NCBI GenBank assembly: GCA_013396915.1
Contig: VWZL01002055.1
Location: 320,040 to 384,039, forward strand
DNA: 64,000 nt
Direction: 5' to 3'
DNA from: Stercorarius parasiticus
Taxonomy: Eukaryota > Chordata > Aves > Charadriiformes > Stercorariidae
The notes beneath the pieces were generated by a model. The model was not told where the DNA came from, did not search any database, and was given only the letters and a program-made list of their open reading frames with translations. Shown here piece after piece: positions 37,032-50,154 of this stretch. Positions within the stretch are counted from its first letter, which is position 1. Each line of letters opens with the position of its first letter. The translations under genes and the position numbers were made by a program.

Positions 37032-39009
37032 CCTTTTTGCAAAGTAATCCTTTTGGTTATGCAAGATCAACAACCATCTCCCTTTGCATCTTATGTCAGT
37101 ATATCAAAGAAAAACTCGTATACTGATATTACCTGGAAAGCCTAGACATCTCCTTATGACACGAACGATTAAATTTAAAATGATTATCCAGATTACTGAA
37201 TCACAAAGAGGATCAATGGATTTAATAATATTCTTAATGCAGAAAAGATGATTGCTTATTCTTGCTGAAACTAGCTGGAAGAACAGGTACTGCTTCATCA
37301 CCTTTCGCAAACCCAGGAAGTTAAATTTGATACCAAAGTTGTTTTCCTTTAATGTCTCTTCAGCAACTGGCAATCTAAATCTAGTTAGCTGCAGATAGCA
37401 GCTTCATATTTGATTAAGAAATCTTAGATGGAAAAACAAAGGATTTCAAGATCCAGGTCCTAAATCTTTAAGCTTCTTAACATGCTCATGATTTTTTTGA
37501 TGTAGTAAGTCAAACTCAGTAATACATTCACTGATTTTTGTTGTGAAATTCTAGAGAGTATGTTGTGCAAGAACGGGAAGCAGATCATCTTATTAGACAT
37601 CATCTCCCTTTTGCAGCTATTAAGAGTGATAAAAGATAAATAAAAAAGGTATCATTTAAGTACCACCTTGGGTAATGTGACTGTCTCTTCAAAAAAAACA
37701 GTCTCAAAATATTTATAAAAGGGATCATAAATATATACAATAAACCTTCAATATTTTCTACTTATCCTAGTAATCTGTTGGGTTTTCTTAATTAAATGTT
37801 AATATTGACTCAAAAAGTTTGTAAGAGCCTTATGGAAGAATTTCGTTACTATATAATTAGACGATAAACTACAATGTGAAATTAAAATTAAAAAAATAAG
37901 ATAAATGTTTATAAAGTTCTTTTTATAAACATTTGCTGCTTTTTACTCGACACAAATATGTATTTGATAGGAACACTTGCTCAAATACCTTCATGGCACA
38001 ATACCCTGATACAAATAACTTATGTCCTATCATTTACGTTACGCATAAAACATAAATCACTCTTCTAACCCCTTTCTCAACAACATCTCAGCCTAACTAA
38101 TGATACACTTTGAAATCAGTCCATAGTGGTATAGAATAGCTCTTTTTACCAGAGGAACTCACTGTTGGCTGCCTTCCCAAAAGCAAGTAGAGTTTTCTGA
38201 CAAGGAGCATACATTTGTGTTCACAAACAGGAAGAGATGAAGCCAACATCCCCCCCATTTCATCAGTCATTTTCATCAGCCATTTCCCTCAATTACAATA
38301 GAATAATTTGAGTAGTAGCTTAATTCAGTCTTGCATACCTAGAACCACAGTCTATGCAGAAGGACATTTAAACTACAACCTAACCCAAGTAGCGAAAGTA
38401 CAAATAACAAATGGTAATTTGCACTTTCAAGTAATTTACTCAGATTGTATATTACTCTACTAAAACTGAATTCCGTGATATTTTTCATCTTTGACAAGAG
38501 TAGGCCCTTACATAGAATATTCATTCTGAAGGAAATTAATCTTCATTAATCACAATGCCTGTATCATTGACACAGTGCCTACATTAATTCAATTAGACAT
38601 TTTATTTTTCCATTCCATACTAATAATGTACTTGTTTCAAATTGAGAAATTATTTGTGCTAGCTATGATTTTGGATGAAATCTGTTGTTTAACCACATCA
38701 TGGGAAATTATTAGGAGGCATAAGATCTTAGCTAGAGGAAGAAATGAAAAAAAGGATGCATTTGAAAATAGCATTATACATATCAGAATTGTTGTGGGCT
38801 TGTTTTTAAAATAAGCCCTGTCTAATGTCCTGTTTCAAAACATGACAATACATTACTTCTAGTTTGGATCGAGATCTTTTTTGATGATCTAGGTTCCATG
38901 CTATTAAAACTGAAGAAAAAACAGTTTCATGCATCCAGTGGAGCATCTTCAACTGAGGCTATTTTTAATCTCTTTCCTGTAACAGCTCTAATCATGCTAT
39001 TCCATCTTT

Positions 39010-39036
39010 AAAAAAAAAAAATAATAAAAAAAAAAA
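39010..39036. repeat. A-rich low-complexity run
   Basis: A11, T, AA, T, then A11 over 27 bp; a simple A-rich repeat. Confidence 0.8.
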
Positions 39037-39281
39037 TCAATGTCTTCATCTGTGATGTTTTCTCCTACGTCTCAGTAGGAGAAACTCATAGCAGTATGAA
39101 ATCATTCAATTGTATTGAGGATCGACTGCATAGAGCGTTTTATGTGCTGCATTATGACACTGAACGCTACCTTCCCCCCCAGTGCACAGAAACAATAAAG
39201 CTATACTGTGAACAGCTGTGTACCTATATACAGCAGCTTATTGTTGTACACTCTAGCTCCATCTAACTTTCAAGGTAAATG

Positions 39282-39435
39282 ACAGAATCACAGAAAGTCT
39301 GTGTTTGGAAGGGACCTTGGGAGGTCAACTAGTCCAATATCCCTGGTTCAAGTAGGACAATGCAGAGCTGGTTGCCCAGGACCACGTCTAGACAGCTTTT
39401 GAATATATCCAGGGAGGGAGACTCCATGATCTCCA
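39282..39435 (-). mobile_element. CR1 retrotransposon, diverged 3' fragment
   Basis: ACAGAATCACAGAAAGTCTG leads into TTTGGAAGGGACCTTGGGAG, TCAACTAGTCCAATATCCCT, AGAGCTGGTTGCCCAGGACC, AGCTTTTGAATATATCCAGG and GAGGGAGACTCCATGATCTC. This is the order and wording of the CR1 subfamily whose tail includes 'GGCTTTTGAATATCTCCAAGGAGGG', in reverse complement. The right edge fades; similarity may continue weakly to about 39460 (TTGTTCTGGGAAAG). The terminal ATTCTATGA units are mutated to ATTCTGT/TGATT forms, so this is one of the older copies. Confidence 0.92.
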
Positions 39436-39741
39436 GTATTTGTCTTGTTCTGGGAAAGCTATAGAAACATGCTAAAATTACAAGTTTGACACAAAAAAAC
39501 CCCAATACAAGTGTAAGTAGAATTTAATTCATCATATTAGGTATGGCCATTAGCAACATATTAGATAGCATCATACATGCAAGGTCTAAAAGAAGCGTGA
39601 CCGTCAACACATACATTAAAGCCTTTTTTTCCTCTTTTATTTTTCTCTAGAACTAACCTAGCCAAACAGGTGGGAATAATGACAAGTGTTATGTTACTTG
39701 TATCACATAGCAATTTTAACATTTATTCATCTGACAGAAAT

Positions 39742-39771
39742 AAAAAAAAAAACCACCAAACAAACCAAACC
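39742..39771. repeat. Short A/C-rich tract
   Basis: A11 is followed by CCACCAAACAAACCAAACC. This is a small member of the A/C-oriented low-complexity class. Confidence 0.75.
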
Positions 39772-40156
39772 TTGAAAACCTTATGAACCAGGTTATGCAC
39801 CTTCATAAAAAGCCTATTACACCCATTTTGCAACACTCCCCCAACTCCCCCAAATTTAGACTGTACTCCGCCTGGTGTTCATCTTGAAAAGAAGCAATTT
39901 AAGCAGGTGCAATTGGTAGGATACCTTACACCACTTAAAAGGGAAAACAGTCCCCCATTTTCAGCTCTTCATTAAATTTACATTTCAGCTTGCAGATTAA
40001 GTGGATTGTCATTTCCCATTTAATTGTAAGGACTGAGAAAAGAACACATGTAAGAACATTTAAACACCAATGCTTCCAGCAATGGTTTCACAATCTTTGT
40101 AAAAGGAATGGAATCTTAACTATTGACTATTTTTCCATACAGACATCAATGACTGT

Positions 40157-40177
40157 AAAAAAAAAAAAAAAAAAAAA
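40157..40177. repeat. A21 homopolymer
   Basis: Twenty-one uninterrupted A. I looked for a retrocopy body to its left and for a repeated flank (TTAGATTTCTC) upstream and found neither, so it is recorded only as a homopolymer. Confidence 0.9.
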
Positions 40178-41502
40178 TTAGATTTCTCTTAGCAATACAG
40201 ACTTGCTGCCTTTCCGTATTCCTTTCACCTGTCTAACGCAGGATGTAGAAAGCAAGGAACACTAAATGTGTACATGTGATCAGATGCAGAGTTTTGCCCT
40301 TAAGCACCTCTTAAAAATGGAAGCAACTACTTTTTCAGGCAGAGGAGAAGCAGCCATTACACGGAAGTAGGAAAAAAAAAAAAAGAAGAAAAAACCCAAA
40401 CCCCCATAAGCTAACTCTCTTTCTCACACTGTTAATGCAAAAAGAATTCTCCAGAGGCTGCTTGGCTCAACTGAAATTCTGTCCTGTAATAAATGCATGA
40501 ACACAGCTAGACACAAAACGTCAGAGCTGCACTGACACTGATCTGGGCTTGATCTTTTGACTTATACAAGAGTAAACCAATATGAATTAGATGGGATGAA
40601 ACATAACTTCCTGAGTTTTAAATTAGTCTCAGTATTCTTTTAAATACAAATAGTGATGGAATTATTCCAATGGTGAGATAGAGGCATTCAACAGTTTCAG
40701 TGATAATTTATTTGAACTGAAGATTTTGGATATAAGGATACTATTGTTTTAAATAAAGGTACAGTTAGACTGTCATTCTGAAGAAGCCGGATATGCTGAA
40801 GGAAAACAAGATAAAAAGATTAAATAACGGTGATAATGTGGCATACAAATAATGGGAGGTGCTAAATTCGTATTTAAGAGACCAGAGAATGTAGTGTCTA
40901 TTTTTTATACCCAGCGCACTGTAAGCGTTCAAGCAATCCCCAGTGGTCTTAAAAGAAAAAAGCAGCAGAACGGAGAAAGGAAAGACTGGCTTTCGAACGA
41001 TCACTGCTGAACTGTAGTATGTGAGAGGAAAAAGAAATGTAATCTGCTCAGGACGCTTACTCCTTATCGTAGTGTGTCTTCAAAAAAAGATTTAATTACT
41101 TAAGCTTGGATATATTTGTCAGTATGTAGCATGTTACTATATTGGGATTAATGCTCTGAAGCATCTTCCTTTGTCACCTGAGATTTTCCCTGAATGCGTC
41201 TCATGTATAACTAAATACCATGTTTAGCAATGAATCTTACGTAAGAGTCCTTCTGCTTCTGTTTCCACAGAGCTTATGCTAAAAACAAGTGACTGATTTA
41301 AGTGACATTGGTAGGCTCTTTGAGTGTAATTCTCCTTATTATCTTATCAGTGTTCAAGTTGCAGAAGTGTGAATCCTATCTAAGGATTACATCTGGAAAG
41401 GATCATGATTAAAAAGACAGTATCTCATAATCTATCTCAAATTGTTTATTGTATTCATGCTATTTATTACCTAACACATACTTAAATCCACACTACGTAC
41501 TG

Positions 41503-41538
41503 ACATACATGTATGTAGATTTTTCTGCATGCATGCAT
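41503..41538. repeat. 14-bp palindrome plus TGCA repeat
   Basis: ACATACATGTATGT (41503-41516) is a perfect palindrome. TGCATGCATGCA (41527-41538), an alternating purine/pyrimidine repeat that is itself palindromic, follows 10 bp later. Confidence 0.88.
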
Positions 41539-44500
41539 ATATAACAGTATTGCAGAATTCAGATCTAGTTTCCCTCAAGAATATAACAAAAAGTAAACCA
41601 GCAAATCCAAAAGGCAAAGAGACAAAAAATACTTGTCTGAGCACAAGAAAGGTCAAAATAATCCAAAATGGAATGAAGCACAGTATTTGTATACAGAGAC
41701 AGAGAAAAGTAGGAATGCGTTCTTCCCAATAGCAAAGAATTTCATCAAGGAAGAAATGTTAAAAGTTGGTCATATATGCACAGCCCTCCTGTTGCTCTGA
41801 AAAATTCTCAGTTCAGAGTGGCATTGAAGAATTGTCCCAGGAATGCAAACGTAAATGTCTGTATTTCTATAACACTTGAAAGTCTGTATTATCTATGAAC
41901 TATTTCAACGTTATCAAGCACCTGTTTCCTTCAGTCTGTCTGGAATCTACTTTTTAATCTCTACAGATAGCATACTGCATCCCTGCTGAGCCCCAGCAAT
42001 TTCTTAGGGGACTCTGCCTGGGCCCAGGGGACGAACAATGCAAGTCACATGTGCAGATACTATCTGAGGAATTAAATTAATCTATAAACTAGATCTCTTA
42101 TTTATGGAGTATTCTGAACTCCAGACCAATACAAATTACCTGCAAACTACACTGAAGTAAACTATTTTTTAAACACTTGCAAAGTTACAAGCGGCACAGT
42201 TACAATCCCAGGGCTCCATGGACTACCTTGGTGGCACACAAACCCACCACGTTTCCAGCATTCCCATAACAAAAACAGACGTCTTGTATAAAGAGAGAAG
42301 ACATCTAGTTACAAGCCAACCAAGATCTAAAGTATTACAAAATACTTTATATCTTTGCTATATTTTAATGATATGATAAACCCTGGTACCAAGCGGAACC
42401 AACGTTTAGATTATATGGTCCTATCTGTCTTTTATCCAAGCAAGGAACAACTCCTAAACCAGAAGTTACTGCATTATTCAGCTATCGACTACTTTTTAGG
42501 ACAATTACTTTCCTCTGTGTTTCAGTGACAAAGATACTGTTGTCTTATTACAGGACATCTACATCCACTATACATGGACACTATTGCACAGGCTTCATGG
42601 ACTTCTCAAAATTGTTGTTGATGTTCTGTTGGTACTCAGACATATGTAAAAAAAAAAAAGACACAGTGGTAGTGTAGACATGACTACGCTCCACATGCAC
42701 GAGAATAAGGAAAGACAAAGCATAGTTCTGAGGAAATAAACATCTGATTGCTTCAGAGTTATCTTTCCTTTCCGTGCTCAACTCCCAGGTAAAAAGCTCG
42801 TTTTCTCAGCTTTGGAAGGGCAAGCAGATTCGAGTTTCGTTTACAGGAAAAGCAAATGGCACATTAATTCTGAAGTGGCCTTTGGCCATCTAACTGCCAC
42901 TTCATCTAGTTATGTGGTACTAAAACTTTTCCCGGTATGCAAACCTCATTTATCCTTCCTTTACCACAGAAATAAAGTATTCATAAACTAAAAACAAAAT
43001 GCCTTCCAACACCATCCAGCTTGTAAAATAACTCCCCGCAAAGAACAAATCTAACATAGTAAACTGGCCAGTGGCTTTCCAACTTTAAATGGCTAATAGA
43101 CAGCCAGCTGTTTGCCATGCCATTAAAGTACTCTGATAAACTCCTTACGGCAGGTGGGAGTTAGAATGTGATTTAATAACTGCCAAATGAATCATTTATG
43201 AGGAAATCTTATTTTAACTGGAATGTTTTGCTTTCTTATGCAAATCTTCCAACTGCAGCGCAGACTAGAGCTACAAATTATAACTAAATATTTTAGAATA
43301 AATTATTAAGAAATATATTGTGCTCTCCAAACAACGATGGTCATTTTTATTGAAGAAGTTAAGCACTATTCCCTGAATGACTAAGTTTATACATCATACA
43401 GTTGACAGCTCACTTCAAGATGGCATAGTACAACCCACAATTTACAGAAAACAGTCTTCCAATGCAGAACAACACAAGCTGCAATAGGTGGGCTGGAGGA
43501 AATATTTTAAAAGCAAAACAACAAAAAACAATCCACACTGTCAAGAATCCTCTGTCTCCAGAACGCTTTAATACAGGATTACATTTTTGCATTCAATATA
43601 TACCTTATCTCCTGTAAGGTTGTTAGCTCACAAGCCACTGAAGCTATTTTACTACTAAAATATCTCGCCAATGAGCACCCATCGGCTTCCTATAATCAGT
43701 TCACTTTAACTTAAGCATATTAAAGAATCAATATTAAGAGGGGTAAAGAAGTGTCATCCTGCAACATTGTCTCAGGCTACAAGAGTCAGCTGAATTCAGT
43801 GTTCTACTCATGCTAGCTTATAATGGGAAGAAAGAGGTTACTAGCAGAAAGAAAGGGCTAAAGGGTAAAAGAACATCTATCTATATGTGAAGGTTTTAGA
43901 GGTGGGAGTGCTCAAAATAATTATAGTACTACTCGAGTAAATGAGCATACTTAAATACAAACCTGATTCACAGGTACCACCCACTTGATTACTTGTTTCA
44001 TAAATTCTGCACAATCCATATATCATAAGAAAACATCAAAAAAGGTTTTGCATAACAGCATTAAAATGGAATGTTATGTTGTAATGACTCACCTGCTAAA
44101 GGTAAAGCCTCCCACTACTTGTAACTACAGCCAGATTCATCATCTATTTTGTACGCAGATTGAACTTGTGAGAGCACAAGTAAAACGTGAATGCATGAAA
44201 AGTTATGTGGTATTGCTTTCTATTCCTGCTATTAGATAAAAATCTTCTTGGTGAATGTTAGGAACAGGGCACAGTTTCTCAAGATCTAAATCTAAAGATT
44301 TATTTCCCTTCATGTAATTTCTCTAGCAAATTACAAGTCACAGAAGGTAACTAATGTATGAAGATTATCTCTTTCTTACTCCTGCAGTGTGAAAATTAGA
44401 TGCGAATTAAACTGAATCCAAGCAAAAGAAAAAAGAAAAAACTTTTTCAAGGAACAGAAGTATCATGGAGAACAATGACAAAGTTATCCCGAAGGACAGA

Positions 44501-45830
44501 TACTAAAGCAACACTAGACTTGCTTCTGTGACATAGCAGACTAGAGAGATCACTGTGATGGAATTTACTAAAACTATAGTTAGTTATTAAACTACAGTTT
44601 TGAGGTCAGACCTCAGAGTTGAGGGGATATTTACCCATCTGCACTTCAAACACAAAGGAAATGCTAATGCTAAGAAACACTTTTCTAGTTTTACATATGT
44701 ACTTTTGTTTTCACTGAAAGACAAGCAGGTAACTCAAAAGCACTGATCCCGTACAAGTCAAAGAGCCACAGTTATTGTTTCTTTGGTTTTTGTTTCCATG
44801 CAAACAAATCAGCTACTACATACAAACTGCCACCCACAAAATGACTGATCCTTTCTGCAACAGTTACCAGCAGAAAACATTCAATGAGGACTTTCTTGGA
44901 AAGCATAATATGATACATTTTCTTGAACACCAGTAATCTTCAAAATTAATTTCATTCCATCAGCACTCTGTGATGAGAGAGTGTTTTTTCTCTTGCAAAT
45001 TTATCTATTTGCCTTTTGAGAAGTTTTAGCATTCACAGCCATCCTGCAGTAATGAAGTCCACAGTTACACTTTGCACTGTTCAAAGGTTTGAGACTGCCA
45101 CTTACTTAATAGTGCAGATAATTATCAGACCTTCATTTGCCTAAGACAACAAGTAGTTGATAATTCATAAGATATGGAACATCTCTCTACCATGCCCTTC
45201 AGATCACCTCACTTGGGGCAATAAGATCCAGCTTACTGTTTGACAAGCAAATTTACCGTAAATCTACAACACTTATAGCTATAATGAATCAATTTTTAAA
45301 GGAATATTATTAAAATGCAATGAAAATGAAAAAAAATAAATGTAGACTGTTTAGAGCATTAAGAAAATCTTACTATTTCCTGACAATTCCAGAAGCTAAC
45401 TTGATACCTACTTCTGCTTAGAGTACAGACCATCATATGCTTTGACATGAATGACATTAAAGACTAAGGCTCTCCATAAGTATGGTAATTGCGGGTGTCT
45501 GTGTCTCCTAAATAAATCGAATATTGCTTTGAAATGCTGTGAAGCTTTCTATTATGGCAGAGATTACACAGACTTTTGCAAGGACATGACAATCTTTTGA
45601 AACAAGACACAAAACTACAGGAAATCTAGAAGTATGATTTTTCCATAATTAAGGAACATAAAATTTTCTTTGCTAGTTTACATACCTATTCTATAATAAA
45701 GTAGTTATAATAATTTCCTAAATCTATTATACAATCTAGTCAGTTACTTGAAACTATACTAACTAATCATGCTAACCAATGTTATTTAAGCACCTGAATT
45801 TAAAAGTTGACATTTAGACAGCTCCATTTC

Positions 45831-45851
45831 ACATATATAACTCATATATGT
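45831..45851. repeat. Small AT-rich inverted repeat
   Basis: ACATATAT and ATATATGT are separated by AACTC; 8-bp perfect arms. Confidence 0.8.
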
Positions 45852-47180
45852 AGCCTAAGAAAAAGCGTTACTATTCAGCAAAACCATGACTTCATTTAGC
45901 TGTAAAGAAGTGCTCCATTTAAACCTAGTGTTTATATGTGACAGAAGTGAAAAGCATATCTTTGAAGAAAAACAGCAACTGAATTTGCAGACATGGCACT
46001 ATCTAATCCTGGTTTTGCAAAGCTGCTGACCTAGTACTCCACTTGAATTAATGAGGGCTGTGCCTATGTAAATCAAGCCTGTGTTGTCCTCTCCGGTACA
46101 ACACAGAAATTTCAGTTTCAAGGAACAAAACTGCAACTGGACATTCCTAAGGGGCAGACCTTGATCATGCCTCTGGAAGCGTGATCTGACTGTGATCCTT
46201 GAATAGGAATTAAGTTGCTAAGAGATATCTTTTAAACATTGTTTTCACCCTTTAGTTTATTCGAATAAAACCACATTTTATGTCCACTGTTTCTAATCAG
46301 TCTTATTTCTTGCCAGTAGGCCTCTTAACTGAAATTATGCTCTCAATTACAACCTTTAAGAATAACAGCATTCAGGCTAATATAGCTGTAGAAAGCTCCC
46401 TCACTTAATCTTATGAGAAATGGGTAGGGATGTGGAAGGGAAGAGACAAAAGAAACATTCAGTGGGATATCTTAAAAGGGTGGATTTTACTATAAGCTTT
46501 TGAAAAGCATGAAATTTAGTATAACACTAATTCTTTCCAATACAGGTTTCCTCTCAACCTGCATTTCAAGACAAACTTAGAAAATATCTAGAAAGTGCTG
46601 TGAGGTAAATTATTAGTTTGTCACCATTCCATACTTTGTAGACAACTGAAATCCAGATTATTTAATACGTTCTCTTGGTTGCACTGCATGGACTTCCAGA
46701 AAATATTTTAAGATATTCAGAAGCATAATCCTTGGTACTCTCTATCATTATAACATTTCATTTGCCTTAAAGGGTGGCAGCATCCAATATCTTGCCCATA
46801 GAGAGCCATGCTCAGAGCACACATCTGTAATTCTGTATGTAGGCAAGCAACAAAGGAAGCTTTAAGAATGGACAGACTTTTTTTTTCCCTTTATTCTTTT
46901 TCTTATACAAGCTACTGATTGGGACGGGACCAACCTGACCAGTTTTATTACGATATTTGCCAGTGTTGCCATCACTTATCTTTAATCTTAATTTAGCTTC
47001 TTTCTTACCAGTCCTACAGTGCAGGAATTTATTTTGCATGAGTGCAAGAATCCACACAACATACAGAAATACCAATACCCAGTTCTAAGGGAATAACTTT
47101 TTAAAAAGCTATCTAAATAAGCGATAAGAATTCAAACAACAAAAAAATCCTAAACACACCTTGCAGGACTGGACAGTTTT

Positions 47181-47196
47181 GGGGCGGGGGGGAGGG
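47181..47196 (+). other. Canonical G-quadruplex motif
   Basis: G4-C-G7-A-G3 gives four G triplets with single-base loops (GGGG, GGG, GGG, GGG). Short loops predict high stability. It is isolated in AT-rich DNA, with no CpG island or transcript start evident nearby, so a promoter role is not supported. Confidence 0.85.
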
Positions 47197-49242
47197 TTAA
47201 TGCTCAAATGCTGTAGTGCACTCCACACACAAACAGTAATAAAAATCTATCACTTAATCATTTACATGTTGTGTAAAACAGCAGTCTCCTTTTAGTTAAG
47301 AGCTGCTTTATGTTGTTTTCATCAATACAAATGTTGCCCAAGTGATTGTGTGGGAGAATACAAGAACAGACTGTAATAAAATTAAAAATAACTTTCCAAG
47401 GAAATAGTATTTGGAAGGATTAATTACAGAAGTTCAAACAGGAGGCCATATGCTTTCCCCTGTCTTTACTATTGAGCATACAGTATGCCTGTAATAAAAC
47501 AGGGAGGGGAAAAAAAAGCTAGTCAAAACAAACTCATTCAAGTACCAGGTAATGATTCAAGATACCTTTACAATTTTGTGTGCCTGAATATAGTTTATCT
47601 AGTCATTTGACCACTATGCTAAAATTTTAGTCAGCTGTGGTCATTTGTGGAATAAAGTAGGTAGTACTTCGCCACTATTCCCACACAGCAGGTATTTCTC
47701 AAGTGCTAAATACATGAAAGAAATTGGTAGTGAGGGTATATTTCCTCCTTACATCAAATTTTCCACTCCGAATATAAGATAAACTTCCAAGACAACACAG
47801 ACCAAAGATCACAGCTGGAAAAAGTGCATGCATAAGAACTTTCTTAAAGTTTACAAGAATAACTATTTTTTGATGCTTTCCATTTAAGTAGTACATAGTA
47901 AGAAAAGTCAACATGACTTGACAAATTTCACTAAACCTCCACATTAACATGCTGCAATAAAAAGTATACGTTCAAGTGTTTTTCTGACTTGGGGTCCAAA
48001 CACTTAACTTGAGAAAATGGGTGACTTTTCCATTTGCATGAGAAAAGTCTAACATCTTTCCTTAATGTGATCAGTTCAATATTTTCAAAAATATAACACT
48101 GATTTTGTAAGCAAGAGCTGATGGAACTTCACTACAAATCAGAGAGACTTTTATCCCAGCTAACGTGCAATGTCATGTGCAATATGACCAAGAAATCAAA
48201 ATTCTCCAAACATTCATTACTATGGGTTTTAGTCTCTTTTTATTCAACTGAATCTGTTAAGATTTTTAACGTGATAAGTTTAACTATCTGTTGCCACCAA
48301 TACCTTAAAAGTAGGTCAACACATGAAAATTCAGTTTAAAGATATAATGAAAGTCAATGACGTCAGTTAACATTATCAGATATCACAGTGTTGTATGGCT
48401 CCAGAATCTAATGTTGGAAGAAGAGGAGGTGGTTCTCATCCCATAACCTCCATGAAAAACAGTAATAATTAAAAAAAAAAAAATCTTACCTTCATACTTG
48501 CATAAATCAATGAAGAAAAGTTGTATTAAAACACAAGAATCAGTTGGGGGAAAGGGTTTGAAATTCCCTATGCTGTGCAAGAAGCCACAGCTTTCTTGGA
48601 AAATATTTTCTTAAAAAATGTTGAACTGTTCCAGACAAAATATGAAAATGAAACAACTGATCAAAAGCGTGGCCTTTTTTTAAGTGTATTTAAATAAAGT
48701 CCTAAAAAAACCCAACACCCTATAGAATTATTAATACTTACTAGATGACAGGAAAAAGTAATTGAAATGACTTTCCTTGTTCTCTCTGTACCAGTCTGTT
48801 TGAAACTCCATTTTATGTAATAACATAATGATGCACTGAAAGTTTTCTACAAATGTAAATCCATCACATCTAAAGTGAAAAATCCACTAACAGTAAAGCT
48901 GGTTTCTATATTGTTTAAATATAATGCACTACTCAGTCTAAATCATAAGGGAATAAGGCACTTAAAATAGGGTGTCACATTTCGAGGTAATAAATAGCAG
49001 ATTGATTCAACCTCCCAGTTGATCCTGCAGTTTACTTACATGCAAGATGGAAAATAAAGTACTGAAGCCACTGTGATTTACTTCTCAGAAATAAGACACT
49101 CTATATTAGTGTAAATGAATGCAAAAGTCCTGCATTGACAATTTATTACATTCTTAGTCCAAGCCCTGATTAGATCAAATTGCAGTCTGAGCACACTGAA
49201 TATACCTCACCAGTTTCCAGTGAATGCTATCAGCTATATATT

Positions 49243-49340
49243 AAAAAAAAAAAAAGCACAAAAAACCCCAAACTACAAAACCAAAAACAAAACCAAAACA
49301 CACAGAAATGAAAACAAAACCATTCCCACCCCAAAAGTAA
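49243..49340. repeat. A/C-rich tract (reverse complement type of the T/G tracts)
   Basis: A13 (49243-49255) is followed by GCACAAAAAACCCCAAACTA, CAAAACCAAAAACAAAACCA, AAACACACAG, an AAATGAAAACAAAACC stretch and CCCACCCCAAAAG. On the complementary strand this has the same arrangement as the 3938 and 28046 tracts: G/T islands first, long T run last. Confidence 0.85.
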
Positions 49341-50144
49341 AAAACTAAGTTTCTCCAGTACGTTCTTTTTCAAAGCATGTTTGTCTCCTGATTTTTCAGT
49401 ACTGAGGGAAAGGTGTTCTACCCCAACAGAAAATCCATTACTTAAGAATGTTTAACTATGGGATTTTTCCTAGAAAGTCCTACCTAAATTAGTAGAATTT
49501 GGAGAAATTCTCAGCATTAGTAAAGCTCTGAAGTCAGTAGAAATCTCTCTCCGCTAATGTCAGGAGAAATGGAATTGATAAATAAAATGACATTTAATAT
49601 TAATAGCCCAAACCAGAAGGCAGGAATGATGTATTTCCATGAACTGTCTCCATGTCTTCCATTAAATCCTAGGCATTTTGGATATTTTCACATTTGAATT
49701 TTATTAGCTTTATTAAGCAAATATAATATAGATGGTCTTAAAATAGAAATTACTGCATTTAGATCCTAATTTGCCTACTAAATATTTTCATTGATAAAGA
49801 TTTATTTAAAACTTAGAGAGACTTCACAGTGAAATCTCTGACCTACAGCCTAATTTTAGCCCACTTTCCTAACACTGAAGATCAAACACCCATTTTCACT
49901 TTACCACACATATATAAATTGCATTCAAAGAGATTATACGTTTTAGTTATTGTCAATGACACTTTTCAAGATACAGATAGCCTTTAAAAGTTAACCTCAA
50001 AGAAACCAATGTGGTCTTCAAAAAAACCACCTGCACAGTTTTTTATGTGCCAAAATATTTCTTCAAGCAAATTTGAAATTTTGTGCAAACAAATTACTTT
50101 TTTGCACTGAGTTGCATAGACATAACAGGTGCGACATCTGCCTT

Positions 50145-50154
50145 CCCCCCCCCC
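50145..50154. repeat. C10 homopolymer
   Basis: Ten consecutive C in an otherwise AT-rich setting, between TCTGCCTT and ATTTCA. Confidence 0.85.

Larger units (their letters stand above)
32285..39281. other. AT-rich non-coding DNA, no gene recognised
   Basis: Contains (GA)8 at 32507, T runs at 32428 and 37018, a 12/14-bp duplication at 34027, a GC-richer patch at 35880-36030 (open on both strands, unidentified), an enhancer-like stretch at 34560-34810 and an exon-like segment on the minus strand at 37133-37388. None of these reaches the level of a gene call. Confidence 0.75.
39461..47180. other. AT-rich non-coding DNA, no gene recognised
   Basis: Contains the A/C tract at 39742, A21 at 40157, palindromes at 41503 and 45831, a short GC-richer patch at 41975-42045 (GGGACTCTGCCTGGGCCCAG) and an enhancer-like stretch at 42820-43300. 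No open frame longer than about 90 codons and no recognisable transposon or RNA gene. Confidence 0.8.

Noticed and set aside
38875..38910. Possible CR1 3' end (TGATGATCTAGGTTCCATGC)
   Set aside because: The key TTGGA...CCTTCCAACC context is missing, so a CR1 call is not justified.
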